Below are positions 1 to 7,753 of a DNA stretch of 17,619 nucleotides, one piece after another. Position numbers and translations under genes: made by a program. A model generated the notes under the pieces. The model searched no databases. It was not told the origin of the DNA and saw nothing but the letters and a program-made list of their open reading frames with translations. How positions within the stretch are numbered: position 1 is the stretch's first letter; every line of letters starts with the position of its first letter. The DNA is from VGSZ01 sp044349155 (GTDB taxonomy: Bacteria; Myxococcota; UBA727; VGSZ01). Location: assembly GCA_044349155.1 (NCBI GenBank), contig JBIKRQ010000104.1, positions 1 through 17,619 on the forward strand. Reading direction: 5' to 3'.

Positions 1-31
1 CGGCTGAGCACTCTGCCGCGTTTTGGCCACG

Positions 32-50
32 CGGGTACACGCGTGTCCCG
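32..50. repeat. Imperfect palindrome upstream of the SAHH-like gene
   Basis: CGGGTACACG is followed by CGTGTCCCG, a near-perfect dyad lacking one base on the right arm. It lies about 100 bases before the preferred start at 150. It could be an operator or the hairpin of an upstream terminator; there is no T-run after it. Weak evidence only. Confidence 0.25.
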
Positions 51-149
51 AACTGGCGTGTGACGTCGTCGACAGATCGCCGCCAATCGCGTGCTGTGGC
101 TGCTAGTGTGACGTGGAGCTGCGCACGGTGCCGGCCCATCGAGATTGCC

Positions 150-2687
150 GTGAAATTACACGCTCTTCGCCTGCCGACCTCGCCGCCGCCGTCCAGGCCG
201 GCCGCTGCGTCGTCTGCACCGGCGGTCTCGCCTTCCGCCCTGCTTGAGAAGTTGCAGACCGCCGAAGGGCAAAAGCTCCTGGGCGACCTGGTCACCCAGC
301 TGGAGCCCCACACCACCACGCCCGATGGCTTTCTCGAGCCCACTGCCGCACCGCGCCTGGCCGACAAGTTCGAAAACGCCGTCGTCAAAAACATCTACGG
401 CCAGTTCACCAACAATGTGCGCGAAGCCACCATCGCGGCGTTGGCCGACGTGCTGCTCGACGCCACCGCGGGCGGCGCGGGCGGTGCCGTCGACACCGCG
501 AAGTTGGCGCGCAACCTCGGGCCCCAGGGGGTTCGCTTCTTCGACGCGCTTGCCGCTGTCACCAGCAAAACCGGCGATCCCCTCGCCGACCGCCGGGTGT
601 TCGAGGCCATTCGCAGTGGTGCAGCGACGTCGATCGCGGCTGCCGAGCCCATCGCTCCGCCGATGGCTGCCCTCGCCACCATCGTGAAGCAGATCGCCAG
701 GCCCAACGAGTTCAAGGGCATGCAGTTCATGGGGCTGCAGCACTTGTTCGCGTCGTCGGCGACGATGTTCAACGCCATCAACGGCCTTGGTGTCGCGCAC
801 GGCGACATGCGCTTTCTCGGCAAGGTGTACTCCACCAACCACCGCGTGATGGCCGAGCTTGCCAGCAAGGGGGCTGTCGTCGACGGCACCTCGGTGAGGG
901 TGGGCACCAAGGAGTTCGCCGATGCGATGCACGAAAGCATCACCGCGCAACTCACAGAGCTGATCTCGACCTTGCCGCGCCCAACGGTGTTCACGGCTGA
1001 GGGGCCGCAGTTTGCCGAGAAGCCCACGCCGCGCGTGTTGCTCATCGACGACGGTGCCGAAGCCATCAAGGTGCTGCACGAGCAGTTCCCCGCGTACGTG
1101 CCGTTCTTCGTGTGCGTCGAGCAGACCCGTCGCGGCGCGCGCATCCTGCACGAGATGCAAGAGAACGGGGAGCTGAAGTGCCCCGTCGCCAACGTCGCTG
1201 AAACGTGGGCCAAGCTCGAGTGGGAATCACCCATGATCGGGCACTCCGTCGTGCTCGAAGTCAGCCGCAAACTCGACCGCCTCGAGAAGGCCGGCGTGCC
1301 TGCCGCACAGAACTCCCTCGTGCTCGGCTGCGGTGCCGTCGGCGGTGGCGTGGCGCGCGCGTTGTTGCATCGTGGCAGCGACGTGCACCTCTACGACAAA
1401 GACCCCGCTCGTTCAGCCGCGCTCAAAGACGCGATGGTGGCCGAAGGACTCAACGCCGCGCACATCCACGTCCACGTCGACAAACACGCTGCGTTGGCCA
1501 AGGGCGAAGTGCTCGTGAGCTGCGTTGGTGTGCGCACGATCGAGCGCGAAGACCACGCGTTTTTGCCCAACGGTGCGGTACTCGTGAATGCAGCGTCGGC
1601 CGACGATGAGCTCGGTCCGCAAGACCTGTTGGCCTTCCGCAAAAACACCGAGTCCGTCCACGACGAGCGCGGCAACATGTGGGGCACGTTTCGCGGCAAG
1701 GCCATCAACCTCGGCAAGGCCAACGCCGAAGCCCACAGCGACGAGGTTGTGGTCCGACACGGCAAAGAGCTCTACGTCGTCAACAACGGCTACGTCGTGA
1801 ACATGACCGGCGAGCGCGATCCGATTCCGCCGCGCTACATCCAACTCACGCGCAGCTTGCTGTTGCTGGGGGCCATCACCGCGAAACGCGCCGCCGACGC
1901 CGGTGCCGCTGGTGACGGCGGCGTTGGTCTGCACGACGTACCGCGCGAGTGGCAAGAAGCCCTCGTGCACCTCGTGCAGCGCGATTTGAAAAAGAGCGGC
2001 GAAGACCTCAAGCGCCCGTCGTGGGACACCAAACCCGCTGACATGCCCGCACCTGAAGAGGTGCTCACGCCACCCGCCGATGTCGTCAGCCGCGCCAACG
2101 CGGAAGCGGCAGGGACTGTGCCGATCGAGTCGAAGTGGGACAACGAGCAGTCGTTTCCGTCGCTGCCGACGAGCCCGATGGGCTCCGTGGAGCGTGTGCG
2201 CGGCAAGGCGATCTACGGCTTCGAGATCGGTCGGACGGTCTCTGGCAGCAAAGAGGCAGCGATCGCGCGCTACGTCGAAGGCGGCTCCACGCTGAGCGTC
2301 GACGGTGCTGCTTTGTACCGGGCCATGATCGCCGCATCGCGCCACTACGGTGTGCAGTTGCGCGCCAGTTTGCAGGGCCCAGGTCCAGACGCACCGTTTG
2401 TCGACAAGAGCCGCGTCGAGTTCAAGGAGCCGGGCATCGTGAAGAGCGAGGGCGCGCCCGACCCCGCCGAGCAATTCGAGCTCCTCTACGGCCACTTCAG
2501 CGCGATGTTCACGCGGCAGGCGCTGCAGCACACGCTGAAGCGCGAACCAACGCCCGACGAGGTCGCAAAGAATCTCAAAGCGTTGTTCGCCGAGAACATC
2601 GTCGACGCAGGACCGTGGCTGCGCGGGCTGAAACACGCCGACAACGAAGCGGACAAGGCGCTGTTCAAAGCGCTCGCTCTCGCGTGA
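150..2687 (+). CDS. Diverged S-adenosylhomocysteine hydrolase-like NAD-binding protein with long C-terminal extension
   Basis: 845 residues from the GTG at 150. An in-frame GTG at 60 would add 30 residues that look like non-coding sequence, so 150 is preferred, although the ribosome site is weak at both. Residues 298-302 (LIDDG), 323-329 (VEQTRRG) and 350-360, which include K355, line up with the DDGG, SEETTTG and NDS-TKSKFDN motifs of S-adenosylhomocysteine hydrolase. Residues 388-398 form a Rossmann GxGxxG (G393, G395, G398), followed by a D-rich strand end and a C-terminal part like SAHH 'GR.VNL'. By memory-based alignment, the second Glu of the SEE motif is Gln, and the Asp-Asn after the lysine is Glu-Ser, so normal hydrolase chemistry is doubtful. 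The first ~290 and last ~250 residues are unrecognised, and the protein is about twice the usual SAHH length. It is probably a cytosolic NAD-dependent or NAD-sensing protein. The last ~40 residues are duplicated, decayed, at 3541-3661. Confidence 0.75.
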   Translation: MKLHALRLPTSPPPSRPAAASSAPAVSPSALLEKLQTAEGQKLLGDLVTQLEPHTTTPDGFLEPTAAPRLADKFENAVVKNIYGQFTNNVREATIAALADVLLDATAGGAGGAVDTAKLARNLGPQGVRFFDALAAVTSKTGDPLADRRVFEAIRSGAATSIAAAEPIAPPMAALATIVKQIARPNEFKGMQFMGLQHLFASSATMFNAINGLGVAHGDMRFLGKVYSTNHRVMAELASKGAVVDGTSVRVGTKEFADAMHESITAQLTELISTLPRPTVFTAEGPQFAEKPTPRVLLIDDGAEAIKVLHEQFPAYVPFFVCVEQTRRGARILHEMQENGELKCPVANVAETWAKLEWESPMIGHSVVLEVSRKLDRLEKAGVPAAQNSLVLGCGAVGGGVARALLHRGSDVHLYDKDPARSAALKDAMVAEGLNAAHIHVHVDKHAALAKGEVLVSCVGVRTIEREDHAFLPNGAVLVNAASADDELGPQDLLAFRKNTESVHDERGNMWGTFRGKAINLGKANAEAHSDEVVVRHGKELYVVNNGYVVNMTGERDPIPPRYIQLTRSLLLLGAITAKRAADAGAAGDGGVGLHDVPREWQEALVHLVQRDLKKSGEDLKRPSWDTKPADMPAPEEVLTPPADVVSRANAEAAGTVPIESKWDNEQSFPSLPTSPMGSVERVRGKAIYGFEIGRTVSGSKEAAIARYVEGGSTLSVDGAALYRAMIAASRHYGVQLRASLQGPGPDAPFVDKSRVEFKEPGIVKSEGAPDPAEQFELLYGHFSAMFTRQALQHTLKREPTPDEVAKNLKALFAENIVDAGPWLRGLKHADNEADKALFKALALA

Positions 2688-2743
2688 CCTGGAGGGCTTC
2701 GGCGTCTACGTCGAGAGCGCTGCCTGCTTGAGCCGACGCTGCT

Positions 2744-2777
2744 ACAAGGAACCGGTCTTTTGCTGCCGGCTCCTTGT
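2744..2777 (+). terminator. Hairpin between convergent genes, probable bidirectional terminator
   Basis: A 12-base arm (ACAAGGAACCGG) pairs with CCGGCTCCTTGT across a 10-base loop, with one mismatch. It sits 57 bases after the stop of the SAHH-like gene and 8 bases beyond the stop of the leftward lipoprotein gene, where a shared terminator is expected. The rightward side is followed by the moderately T-rich GTGTTGTTC; there is no classic long U-tract. Confidence 0.55.
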
Positions 2778-2784
2778 GTGTTGT

Positions 2785-3510
2785 TCATCCCTCGATCTCT
2801 TCGAGAGGAACCGCAATACCGTTTTCGTCACTCACGCCCACGTCGACAGTCGATCCCTGCTCACGCAGCCAGGCCAGATAATCAGCAATTATCGGGTAAC
2901 TCTCGTCGGGAGTCAGAGAAAAACTCACGCTTGTACTTGGCGCGCCAAATTGCTGCAGGGTCGCAAGCTCTGGCACGGTTTTCTTCCAGCTGAAACGGGA
3001 GACAGGCGGCAGCACGCCTGGGATCGCCAGGTCACCCGGTACATTGTCAAACCGCGCATAAAAAGGAGTCTGGTCGCCAAAAGACGCAGCGACCGATACC
3101 ACCGTGGTGTTCTCCAGTTGCAGAGCGCGGGCGTCGTTGATCGGGTCGTCCATCGCCGGAAAGGTGAGCTCGATGCGCTCGGCCGACGGCGTTTCCAGGC
3201 GAATCTCCTGGGCTGTGAGCACGACGTCTTTCAGCGATGGGAGATCGCCAATAAAGATACTCTTGACGCGCGGCAGCCCCTCGGTTGTGGTGAGCACGGC
3301 ACCTTCGAGCACCTCAACCTCACTGTCGGCCGGCAGGGAGGTGAGCGCGCTCAAGTCGGTAAAGCCATTCGCCCGCACGACAACGACATCGCAGAACGTG
3401 GACGACGCGGCCGCCGCTGAAGCTTCGTCGGTGACAAGACACTCTTTCGGCAGCGGATCGCTACACGAAACAACAAAGAGAAGAACCAAAGGTGCGGTTT
3501 GCTTCATCAT
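2785..3510 (-). CDS. Putative lipoprotein with LRR / receptor-L-like repeats
   Basis: 241 residues starting MMKQTAPLVLLFVVSCSD, a short type II signal peptide with lipobox VVSC at about residues 14-17, so the protein is expected to be lipid-anchored. Residues ~45-150 show repeating short beta/leucine units (for example FTDLSALTSLP and LPRVKSIFIGDLPSLKDVVL) that resemble leucine-rich-repeat or receptor-L-domain beta-solenoids. No catalytic motif is seen. The in-frame extension upstream to 3633 is antisense to a decayed gene copy and is rejected; ATG 3510 (or 3507) begins the signal peptide. Base composition is clearly lower in GC than its neighbours. The gene is bracketed by a real and a decayed copy of the same ~120-base 3' end, so it may have arrived by insertion. 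Function unknown. Confidence 0.7.
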   Translation of the reverse strand: MMKQTAPLVLLFVVSCSDPLPKECLVTDEASAAAASSTFCDVVVVRANGFTDLSALTSLPADSEVEVLEGAVLTTTEGLPRVKSIFIGDLPSLKDVVLTAQEIRLETPSAERIELTFPAMDDPINDARALQLENTTVVSVAASFGDQTPFYARFDNVPGDLAIPGVLPPVSRFSWKKTVPELATLQQFGAPSTSVSFSLTPDESYPIIADYLAWLREQGSTVDVGVSDENGIAVPLEEIEG

Positions 3511-3540
3511 TTGGGGTGCCCCCGAGTTGAAGGCCACTGT

Positions 3541-3661
3541 TCTCGAGGTTGCAAAGAATCTCAAGCCGTTTCGCCGACAACGTTGTCGACCCAGGACCCT
3601 GGCTGCGCGGGCTGCCGACAACGACGCCGACAAGGCCCTGCTCGCCGCCCTTCGCGCGTGA
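3541..3661 (+). pseudogene. Decayed duplicate of the 3' end of the SAHH-like gene
   Basis: This stretch matches 2564-2687 closely: GCAAAGAATCTCAA, then TTCGCCGA-AAC--TGTCGAC, GGACC-TGGCTGCGCGGGCTG, CCGACAACGA, GACAAGGC-CTG, ending in GCGTGA. Relative to the intact gene it has lost 2 bases near 3562 and 7 bases near 3612, plus a few more before the stop, so the middle is out of frame while both ends keep the original reading (VAKNLK ... ADNDADKALLAALRA stop). Everything upstream of the matched block is missing. It is most simply the tail of a former tandem paralogue. The leftward lipoprotein starts about 30 bases upstream of it. Confidence 0.8.
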
Positions 3662-3754
3662 TTGAATGCTCGCGCGTGAGCGCCTGAAATTCCGCGAAAG
3701 CGGATCTGCGCGGGATGCCGAGGGGCCTGCGAAAGAGTGATGAAGTTTCAGTTG

Positions 3755-3780
3755 CTTGCACGGCAGGGCTTCGGTGCAAG
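3755..3780. repeat. Short inverted repeat before the frame-broken lipoprotein gene
   Basis: CTTGCAC and GTGCAAG form a perfect 7-base stem around a 12-base loop. It lies in the 187-base gap between the decayed gene tail and the lipoprotein start at 3849. It could be a transcript hairpin or an operator; the sequence does not decide. Nothing else is recognised in this gap. Confidence 0.3.
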
Positions 3781-3848
3781 AGGCTGCGGCGTCGCCGTGA
3801 TAACGGATTTTGCTGGCGCCCGCGCAGCTGGCGTGTACCACCAGCTGC

Positions 3849-4267
3849 ATGTTGCGTTGTCTTCTGCTCCTCGTTGTCATGTCGGGTCTGGCTGCCTGCG
3901 ATTGCATCGGTGATGGCGGCGGCACTGCGGTGTTGTTCGTCGACAACCGCGCGTCTGTCGCGCTGCGCGTCGTTGCTGTGCAACCGATGCCGACGACGAC
4001 GTGATCACCCTCGACGTTGCCGTCGGCGAACGCCTGCAGCTGGCCGAAGGTTCCGCCACGGGCAACAACCCAGTACCACTCGAGGTGCTCAATGAGCTGC
4101 ACCTCTTTGTCGCCAGCAGCGACGAGGAGCTTGCTGGATTCGACGGTCTCGACACCGACGTCTGGACCGAGGGCAGCCTCGATGCCTACGAAGGCATCTG
4201 CGCCACGAACTACGGCGTGCGCGAATGGGACCTCGTCATCGAAGACGAAGACCTCGCCGGCGAGTGA
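3849..4267 (+). pseudogene. Small lipoprotein gene interrupted by a frameshift
   Basis: The first part (3849-4004) encodes MLRCLLLLVVMSGLAACD, a clear lipoprotein signal with lipobox LAAC, then a beta-strand segment (VLFVDNRASVALRVVAVQ), and stops at TGA 4002. The second part continues in another frame from about 3990 to the stop at 4265-4267 (ITLDVAVGERLQL ... WDLVIEDEDLAGE). Its upstream codons read TDADDDVITLD, which joins naturally to the first part. Restoring a single base near 3985-3992 would give one acidic lipoprotein of about 139 residues. The alternative is two genes with a GTGA stop/start overlap at 4001-4004, but the second would lack any export signal. The cause could be mutation, sequence error or programmed frameshifting. 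The gene ends 2 bases from the convergent DUF4386 gene. Function unknown. Confidence 0.6.
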
Positions 4268-4269
4268 CG

Positions 4270-4962
4270 TCACGACGAGGCTGCGGCATCGTGTTCGCTC
4301 GCCCCAGCGTCGTTGAAGCCCCTGACGATGAGCCACACGCCGACCGACATCTCCCACAGGCCGCCCGGCAACGTGTGCAGGAGCTGCAGGTTGACCCCCA
4401 TGACCTCGACGACGGAGCCGAGGAGGAAACACGCGTAGCCAACGAAGCCCCAGACCACGAAGGCCCGTGGCAGGAGCCGGGCGCGCGCCAGGCCAAAGCA
4501 GAGGGTCAGCCCGGCCATGCCAAGGGCAATCATCCCCACCTGGTACGCGTACGCTTGCGCGTGCACGAGCAGCGCGCTCAACGACTCCAGGGCAGGGGCT
4601 GTGGAGGCGCTGGCTTTCACGAACGCTGTGCTGAGGGGAATCTGCAGCAACGTGAAGAGTGCTGACACCGCAATGACGGCGGCCTCGACGACGCGCGCAC
4701 CGAAGTAGCCAAGGGCCACGCGCTCGCTGTGTTGCTTCAGGAGCGGGAACATCACCACGGCGTGCGCCGCATCGCCTGCAGCGGCGAGCACCCACAACAG
4801 CGCGCCTGCGGCGATCATCAGGCTTCGCTCCGACACCGAAGCGAGCGGCCCGGGCGCGCCGAGGACCGAGCCCGCGATGCCGACGACAAACCCGAGCACG
4901 TACAGCGCGCCCACGATGCGTGCAGTGGTTCGAGGCTTGAGACGATCTGCGGTGACGTTCAT
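4270..4962 (-). CDS. DUF4386-family integral membrane protein
   Basis: 230 residues with about six hydrophobic segments (roughly 15-37, 45-65, 84-106, 125-148, 155-175 and 185-215), short loops and a small soluble tail. The N-terminal TARIVGALYVLGFVVGIAG and the overall layout match the DUF4386 family as I know it; no biochemical role is established for that family. The ATG at 4962 has a good ribosome site (AAGGAG, 8 bases upstream). A TetR-type palindrome lies 58 bases before the start, overlapping a plausible promoter, so expression is probably controlled by a TetR-family repressor encoded elsewhere. The gene appears monocistronic and ends 2 bases from the opposing lipoprotein gene. Confidence 0.8.
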   Translation of the reverse strand: MNVTADRLKPRTTARIVGALYVLGFVVGIAGSVLGAPGPLASVSERSLMIAAGALLWVLAAAGDAAHAVVMFPLLKQHSERVALGYFGARVVEAAVIAVSALFTLLQIPLSTAFVKASASTAPALESLSALLVHAQAYAYQVGMIALGMAGLTLCFGLARARLLPRAFVVWGFVGYACFLLGSVVEVMGVNLQLLHTLPGGLWEMSVGVWLIVRGFNDAGASEHDAAASS

Positions 4963-5019
4963 GCGGGCGCTCCTTCAGACGGTTCCAGCAGGGTCGTGGC
5001 GTCGATCAACACGCCGATA

Positions 5020-5036
5020 GACTTACGGTGTAAGTC
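5020..5036 (-). promoter_or_regulatory. TetR-type operator of the DUF4386 gene
   Basis: Read on the gene's strand it is GACTTACACCGTAAGTC, a 7-base perfect dyad around 3 bases. The TTAC-ACC-GTAA core is the type bound by TetR/AcrR-family repressors. A possible -35 (TTGCGC) lies just upstream and TAAGTC/TCTAT could act as -10 inside or at the edge of the dyad, so binding would block RNA polymerase. No TetR gene is visible in the window. Confidence 0.65.
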
Positions 5037-5137
5037 GTATCGGCGCAAGTGCCAGCGATCGCGAAAACCTGGATCTCTGGATCTGCGGTGCAGGTCTGCA
5101 GGGCGCCGGTGGCGTGGTGCTTTCGTCGGTATCGACG

Positions 5138-5947
5138 TCAGCGCAGGACGGTTCGCCGCGCCTCGCCGACGTGGCCGAGTTTGCGCGACAACGACACCGC
5201 CGTGTCGCGCACCAACCGCGCTTCGTGCGTGCGCATTGTGGCGAGCAACGGTCGCAGCGTGTCGTCGTCGCCGCGCAGAAACAGCCGCAGTGCGCTGGCG
5301 ATGCAGGCGGTGACCGATGTGGTGTCGACGGCGTGGTTGTCGACGTCGTGGCCGTTGCTCAAGGCGCGCTGCACATCGCCGTGGCTCGCACAGCGGGCGG
5401 GCACCGTCGACGACGACGACCACGGCTGCAGGTGGTGCGGCACCGGCACGTCGTTCACCCGTCGAACATGACCCGCCAGGGCGTGCCAGCGTTCGTCGTC
5501 GTCGGCCGCTCCCTCGTCGAGCAGCAGGCACAACAGGCCGAAGTGCTCGAGGCTGTCGGCGACGGGCATGAGTTCGCCGCTGTCGTGGTCTTCGAGCAAC
5601 ACGCGGTGCACGCCGTTGTGGGCCTCGACCTCCACGAGCCACACAGCACCGTTGCCCGCCGTACCCAGCGCGATCGTCGACGACAGCAGCGCTGTGCGCC
5701 GAAACGGCTGCGCGAGCATGAAGTCAAAGGCGTTGCTTCGGTGGGGCAGCAGATCGTGCATCGGGAACGTGCACAGCGGGCCCACCTCGGGGGCGGCGTG
5801 TGCAGGTTGCGCTCCCAACGTGTCGAGCAGCTGCACCAACGACGGCGCCAACGCCGCGCCCCACAACGACGCCAGCTCCGTCGACGGCGACGGCTCACGC
5901 GCGGTGTGCAGGCGGGCGAGAAACGCAGCGAACGCGTCGTTGCTCAC
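5138..5947 (-). CDS. SMI1/KNR4 (SUKH)-like hypothetical protein
   Basis: 269 residues from GTG 5947. The start overlaps the stop of the upstream gamma-glutamyltransferase gene in a GTGA arrangement, which fixes the start and suggests translational coupling. No signal peptide or membrane segment is seen, so it is probably cytosolic. Residues ~70-145 contain FRRTALLSS-x-IALGTAGNG, then a WLVEVE strand, LLEDHDSGEL and VADSLEHFGLLC. This resembles the SUKH/SMI1-KNR4 pattern of a G-rich turn, a strand, a 'DHE' turn and a terminal SF..F helix. The last ~60 residues look helical and HEAT-like. SUKH proteins often act as immunity or binding modules, but no toxin is nearby. The family call is by pattern only. 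Confidence 0.6.
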   Translation of the reverse strand: MSNDAFAAFLARLHTAREPSPSTELASLWGAALAPSLVQLLDTLGAQPAHAAPEVGPLCTFPMHDLLPHRSNAFDFMLAQPFRRTALLSSTIALGTAGNGAVWLVEVEAHNGVHRVLLEDHDSGELMPVADSLEHFGLLCLLLDEGAADDDERWHALAGHVRRVNDVPVPHHLQPWSSSSTVPARCASHGDVQRALSNGHDVDNHAVDTTSVTACIASALRLFLRGDDDTLRPLLATMRTHEARLVRDTAVSLSRKLGHVGEARRTVLR

Positions 5948-7707
5948 AGACCTGCGGCCACGCCGTCGCCGCGGGGGTCGGCACCGCCCTCGAGCACCTC
6001 GCCGCGGTCGACGATGCACATCGCGTTGCCCCACCCGGGGGTCACCTTGAACACGTGCCCACGCGCCTCCAGCGCCTTCTGCGTGCCCACGTCGAGGCCG
6101 AAGCGCTCAATGCGCGTTTCCTGCGGCTGCCACTGTTGGTGCAGGCGTGGCGCGCTCACAGCGGCCTGCGCGTCCATGCCGAAGTCGACGACGTGCAACA
6201 CCGTCTGCAGCGTCGTGGTGATGATGGTGCTGCCACCCGGCGCGCCTGCGGTCATGAAGAAGTGGCCGTCTTTGGTGGCAATCAACGGCGTCATCGAGCT
6301 CAGCGGGATCTTGCCCGGCGCCACCGCGTTCGCATCGCCACCCACCAGGCCGTAGCTGTTTTTCACACCGGGGGCGGCGGCGAAGTCGTCCATCTCGTCG
6401 TTGAGCAGAATGCCCGTGCCCTTCACCACCACGCCCGAGCCGAAGCCGTAGTTCACCGTGAACGTGAGGCTCACGGCGTTTCGGTCTTTGTCGACGACGG
6501 TGAGGTGGCTTGTGTGCGGCATGTCTTTTTGCGCCTTCATCGGCGGCACCGGCGTGTTCTCGGGCAGGCCCAGTTGCGTGGGCGTGCCGGCTTTCACGTC
6601 GGCGGGCGTGCGCGCCTTGTCGGCTTTGATCTCGCCACGGCGGATCGCGGCGTAGGCCGGCGAGGTGAGTGCGGCCACGGGCACGTCGACAAACGCCGGA
6701 TCGCCGAGCCACACGGCGCGGTCGGCGTAGGCGGTGCGCATGCTCTCGATGAAGCGGTGCAGGCCATCCACGTCGTGAAAGCCGGCGACGCTGTTGTCGT
6801 GGGCTGGCACACCGTCGTCGAGCAGCCGCAGAATTTGCAGCAGGTGCACCCCACCCGACGACGGCGGCGGCATCGTGCACAGCTGCAGCGTCTTGTACGC
6901 CCCGCACAGCGGCGTGCGCCACGTGGGCTCGTAGCTGGCGAGGTCGGCAGCGTTCACCAGCCCGCCGTGGGTCTGCATCTCGGCCGCGATCGTGGCCGCG
7001 ATCTTGCCCGACGTGATGGCCGCAGGATCGCGGGCGATGGCCTTGAGGGTGGCCGCGAGTTCACGCTGCACGAGGCGGTCGCCGACCTTTTTGGGGGCCA
7101 GGAAGATGCGGGTGGCTTCGGGGTCTTTCTCGAGCGCTGCGCGACGCCACTGCACACTCTCGAGGTAGTGAGCACTGACAGCGAAGCCCGCTTCGGCAGC
7201 ACGGATCGCGGGGTGCACCAGCTGCGCCCAGGGCAGCTTGCCGTGGGCTTTGTGCAGGGCCACGAGTCCCGGAATGGTGCCGGGCACCGCCACGCTCAAC
7301 CAGCCATCGACACTGCGCTCGGGCACCACCTTGCCCGCGTCGTCGAGGTACATGCCCTTCGTCGCCTTCGCCGGGGCCTTCTCGCGGAAGTCCAGCGCCT
7401 GCATCTGACCGGTGGCGTTGTTGAAGTGCATGGCGAAGCCGCCGCCGCCGATGCCCGCCGAAAACGGCTCGACCACCGAGATGGTCAGTGTCGCCGCGAT
7501 CGCGGCATCAGCGGCGCTGCCCCCGGCCGCCAGGATGTCGAGGGCCGCCTGCGTGGCCAGCGGGTGCGCGGTGGCCGCCATCGCCTTGCTGCCCACCGCG
7601 GGGGCCGGCATCGCCGCCTGGGCCGGCGCGCTCATCACCACACCCACACCAGCACACATCGCGGTCGCCAGCAGGAGCGCGCGGGCAACGGAGGTCAGTT
7701 TCTTCAT
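5944..7707 (-). CDS. ggt: Gamma-glutamyltransferase (secreted, self-cleaving)
   Basis: 587 residues, the normal length for the Ntn-hydrolase family gamma-glutamyltransferase, which removes or transfers the gamma-glutamyl group of glutathione and related compounds in the periplasm. The N-terminus is a Sec signal peptide (MKKLTSVARALLLATAMCAG ... SAPAQAA, cleavage near 32). Visible key residues are R108 in LDFREKAP (binds the substrate alpha-carboxylate), the PPPSSGG loop, T399 in HTSHLTVVD (autocleavage site and nucleophile), NDEMDDF with the binding Asp, PLSSMTP (S470-S471) and the APGGS oxyanion loop. All are intact, so the enzyme should mature and be active. Start ATG 7707 is 46 bases after the stop of the RND-like lipoprotein gene. 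The 3' end overlaps the next gene by 4 bases. It is part of the rpe operon. Confidence 0.95.
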   Translation of the reverse strand: MKKLTSVARALLLATAMCAGVGVVMSAPAQAAMPAPAVGSKAMAATAHPLATQAALDILAAGGSAADAAIAATLTISVVEPFSAGIGGGGFAMHFNNATGQMQALDFREKAPAKATKGMYLDDAGKVVPERSVDGWLSVAVPGTIPGLVALHKAHGKLPWAQLVHPAIRAAEAGFAVSAHYLESVQWRRAALEKDPEATRIFLAPKKVGDRLVQRELAATLKAIARDPAAITSGKIAATIAAEMQTHGGLVNAADLASYEPTWRTPLCGAYKTLQLCTMPPPSSGGVHLLQILRLLDDGVPAHDNSVAGFHDVDGLHRFIESMRTAYADRAVWLGDPAFVDVPVAALTSPAYAAIRRGEIKADKARTPADVKAGTPTQLGLPENTPVPPMKAQKDMPHTSHLTVVDKDRNAVSLTFTVNYGFGSGVVVKGTGILLNDEMDDFAAAPGVKNSYGLVGGDANAVAPGKIPLSSMTPLIATKDGHFFMTAGAPGGSTIITTTLQTVLHVVDFGMDAQAAVSAPRLHQQWQPQETRIERFGLDVGTQKALEARGHVFKVTPGWGNAMCIVDRGEVLEGGADPRGDGVAAGL

Positions 7708-7753
7708 GTCGGTACTCGTGGAAGTGAGCAGAAAGCGCAGGAAAAGCAAAGAA

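Noticed and set aside
156..1270. Long minus-strand open frames antisense to the SAHH-like gene
   Set aside because: They are His/Arg-rich shadows produced by high GC third positions; the plus frame has recognisable motifs throughout.
2728..3420. Plus-strand frame over the 2785-3510 lipoprotein
   Set aside because: The minus strand has a lipoprotein signal and repeat structure, whereas the plus product has no such features.
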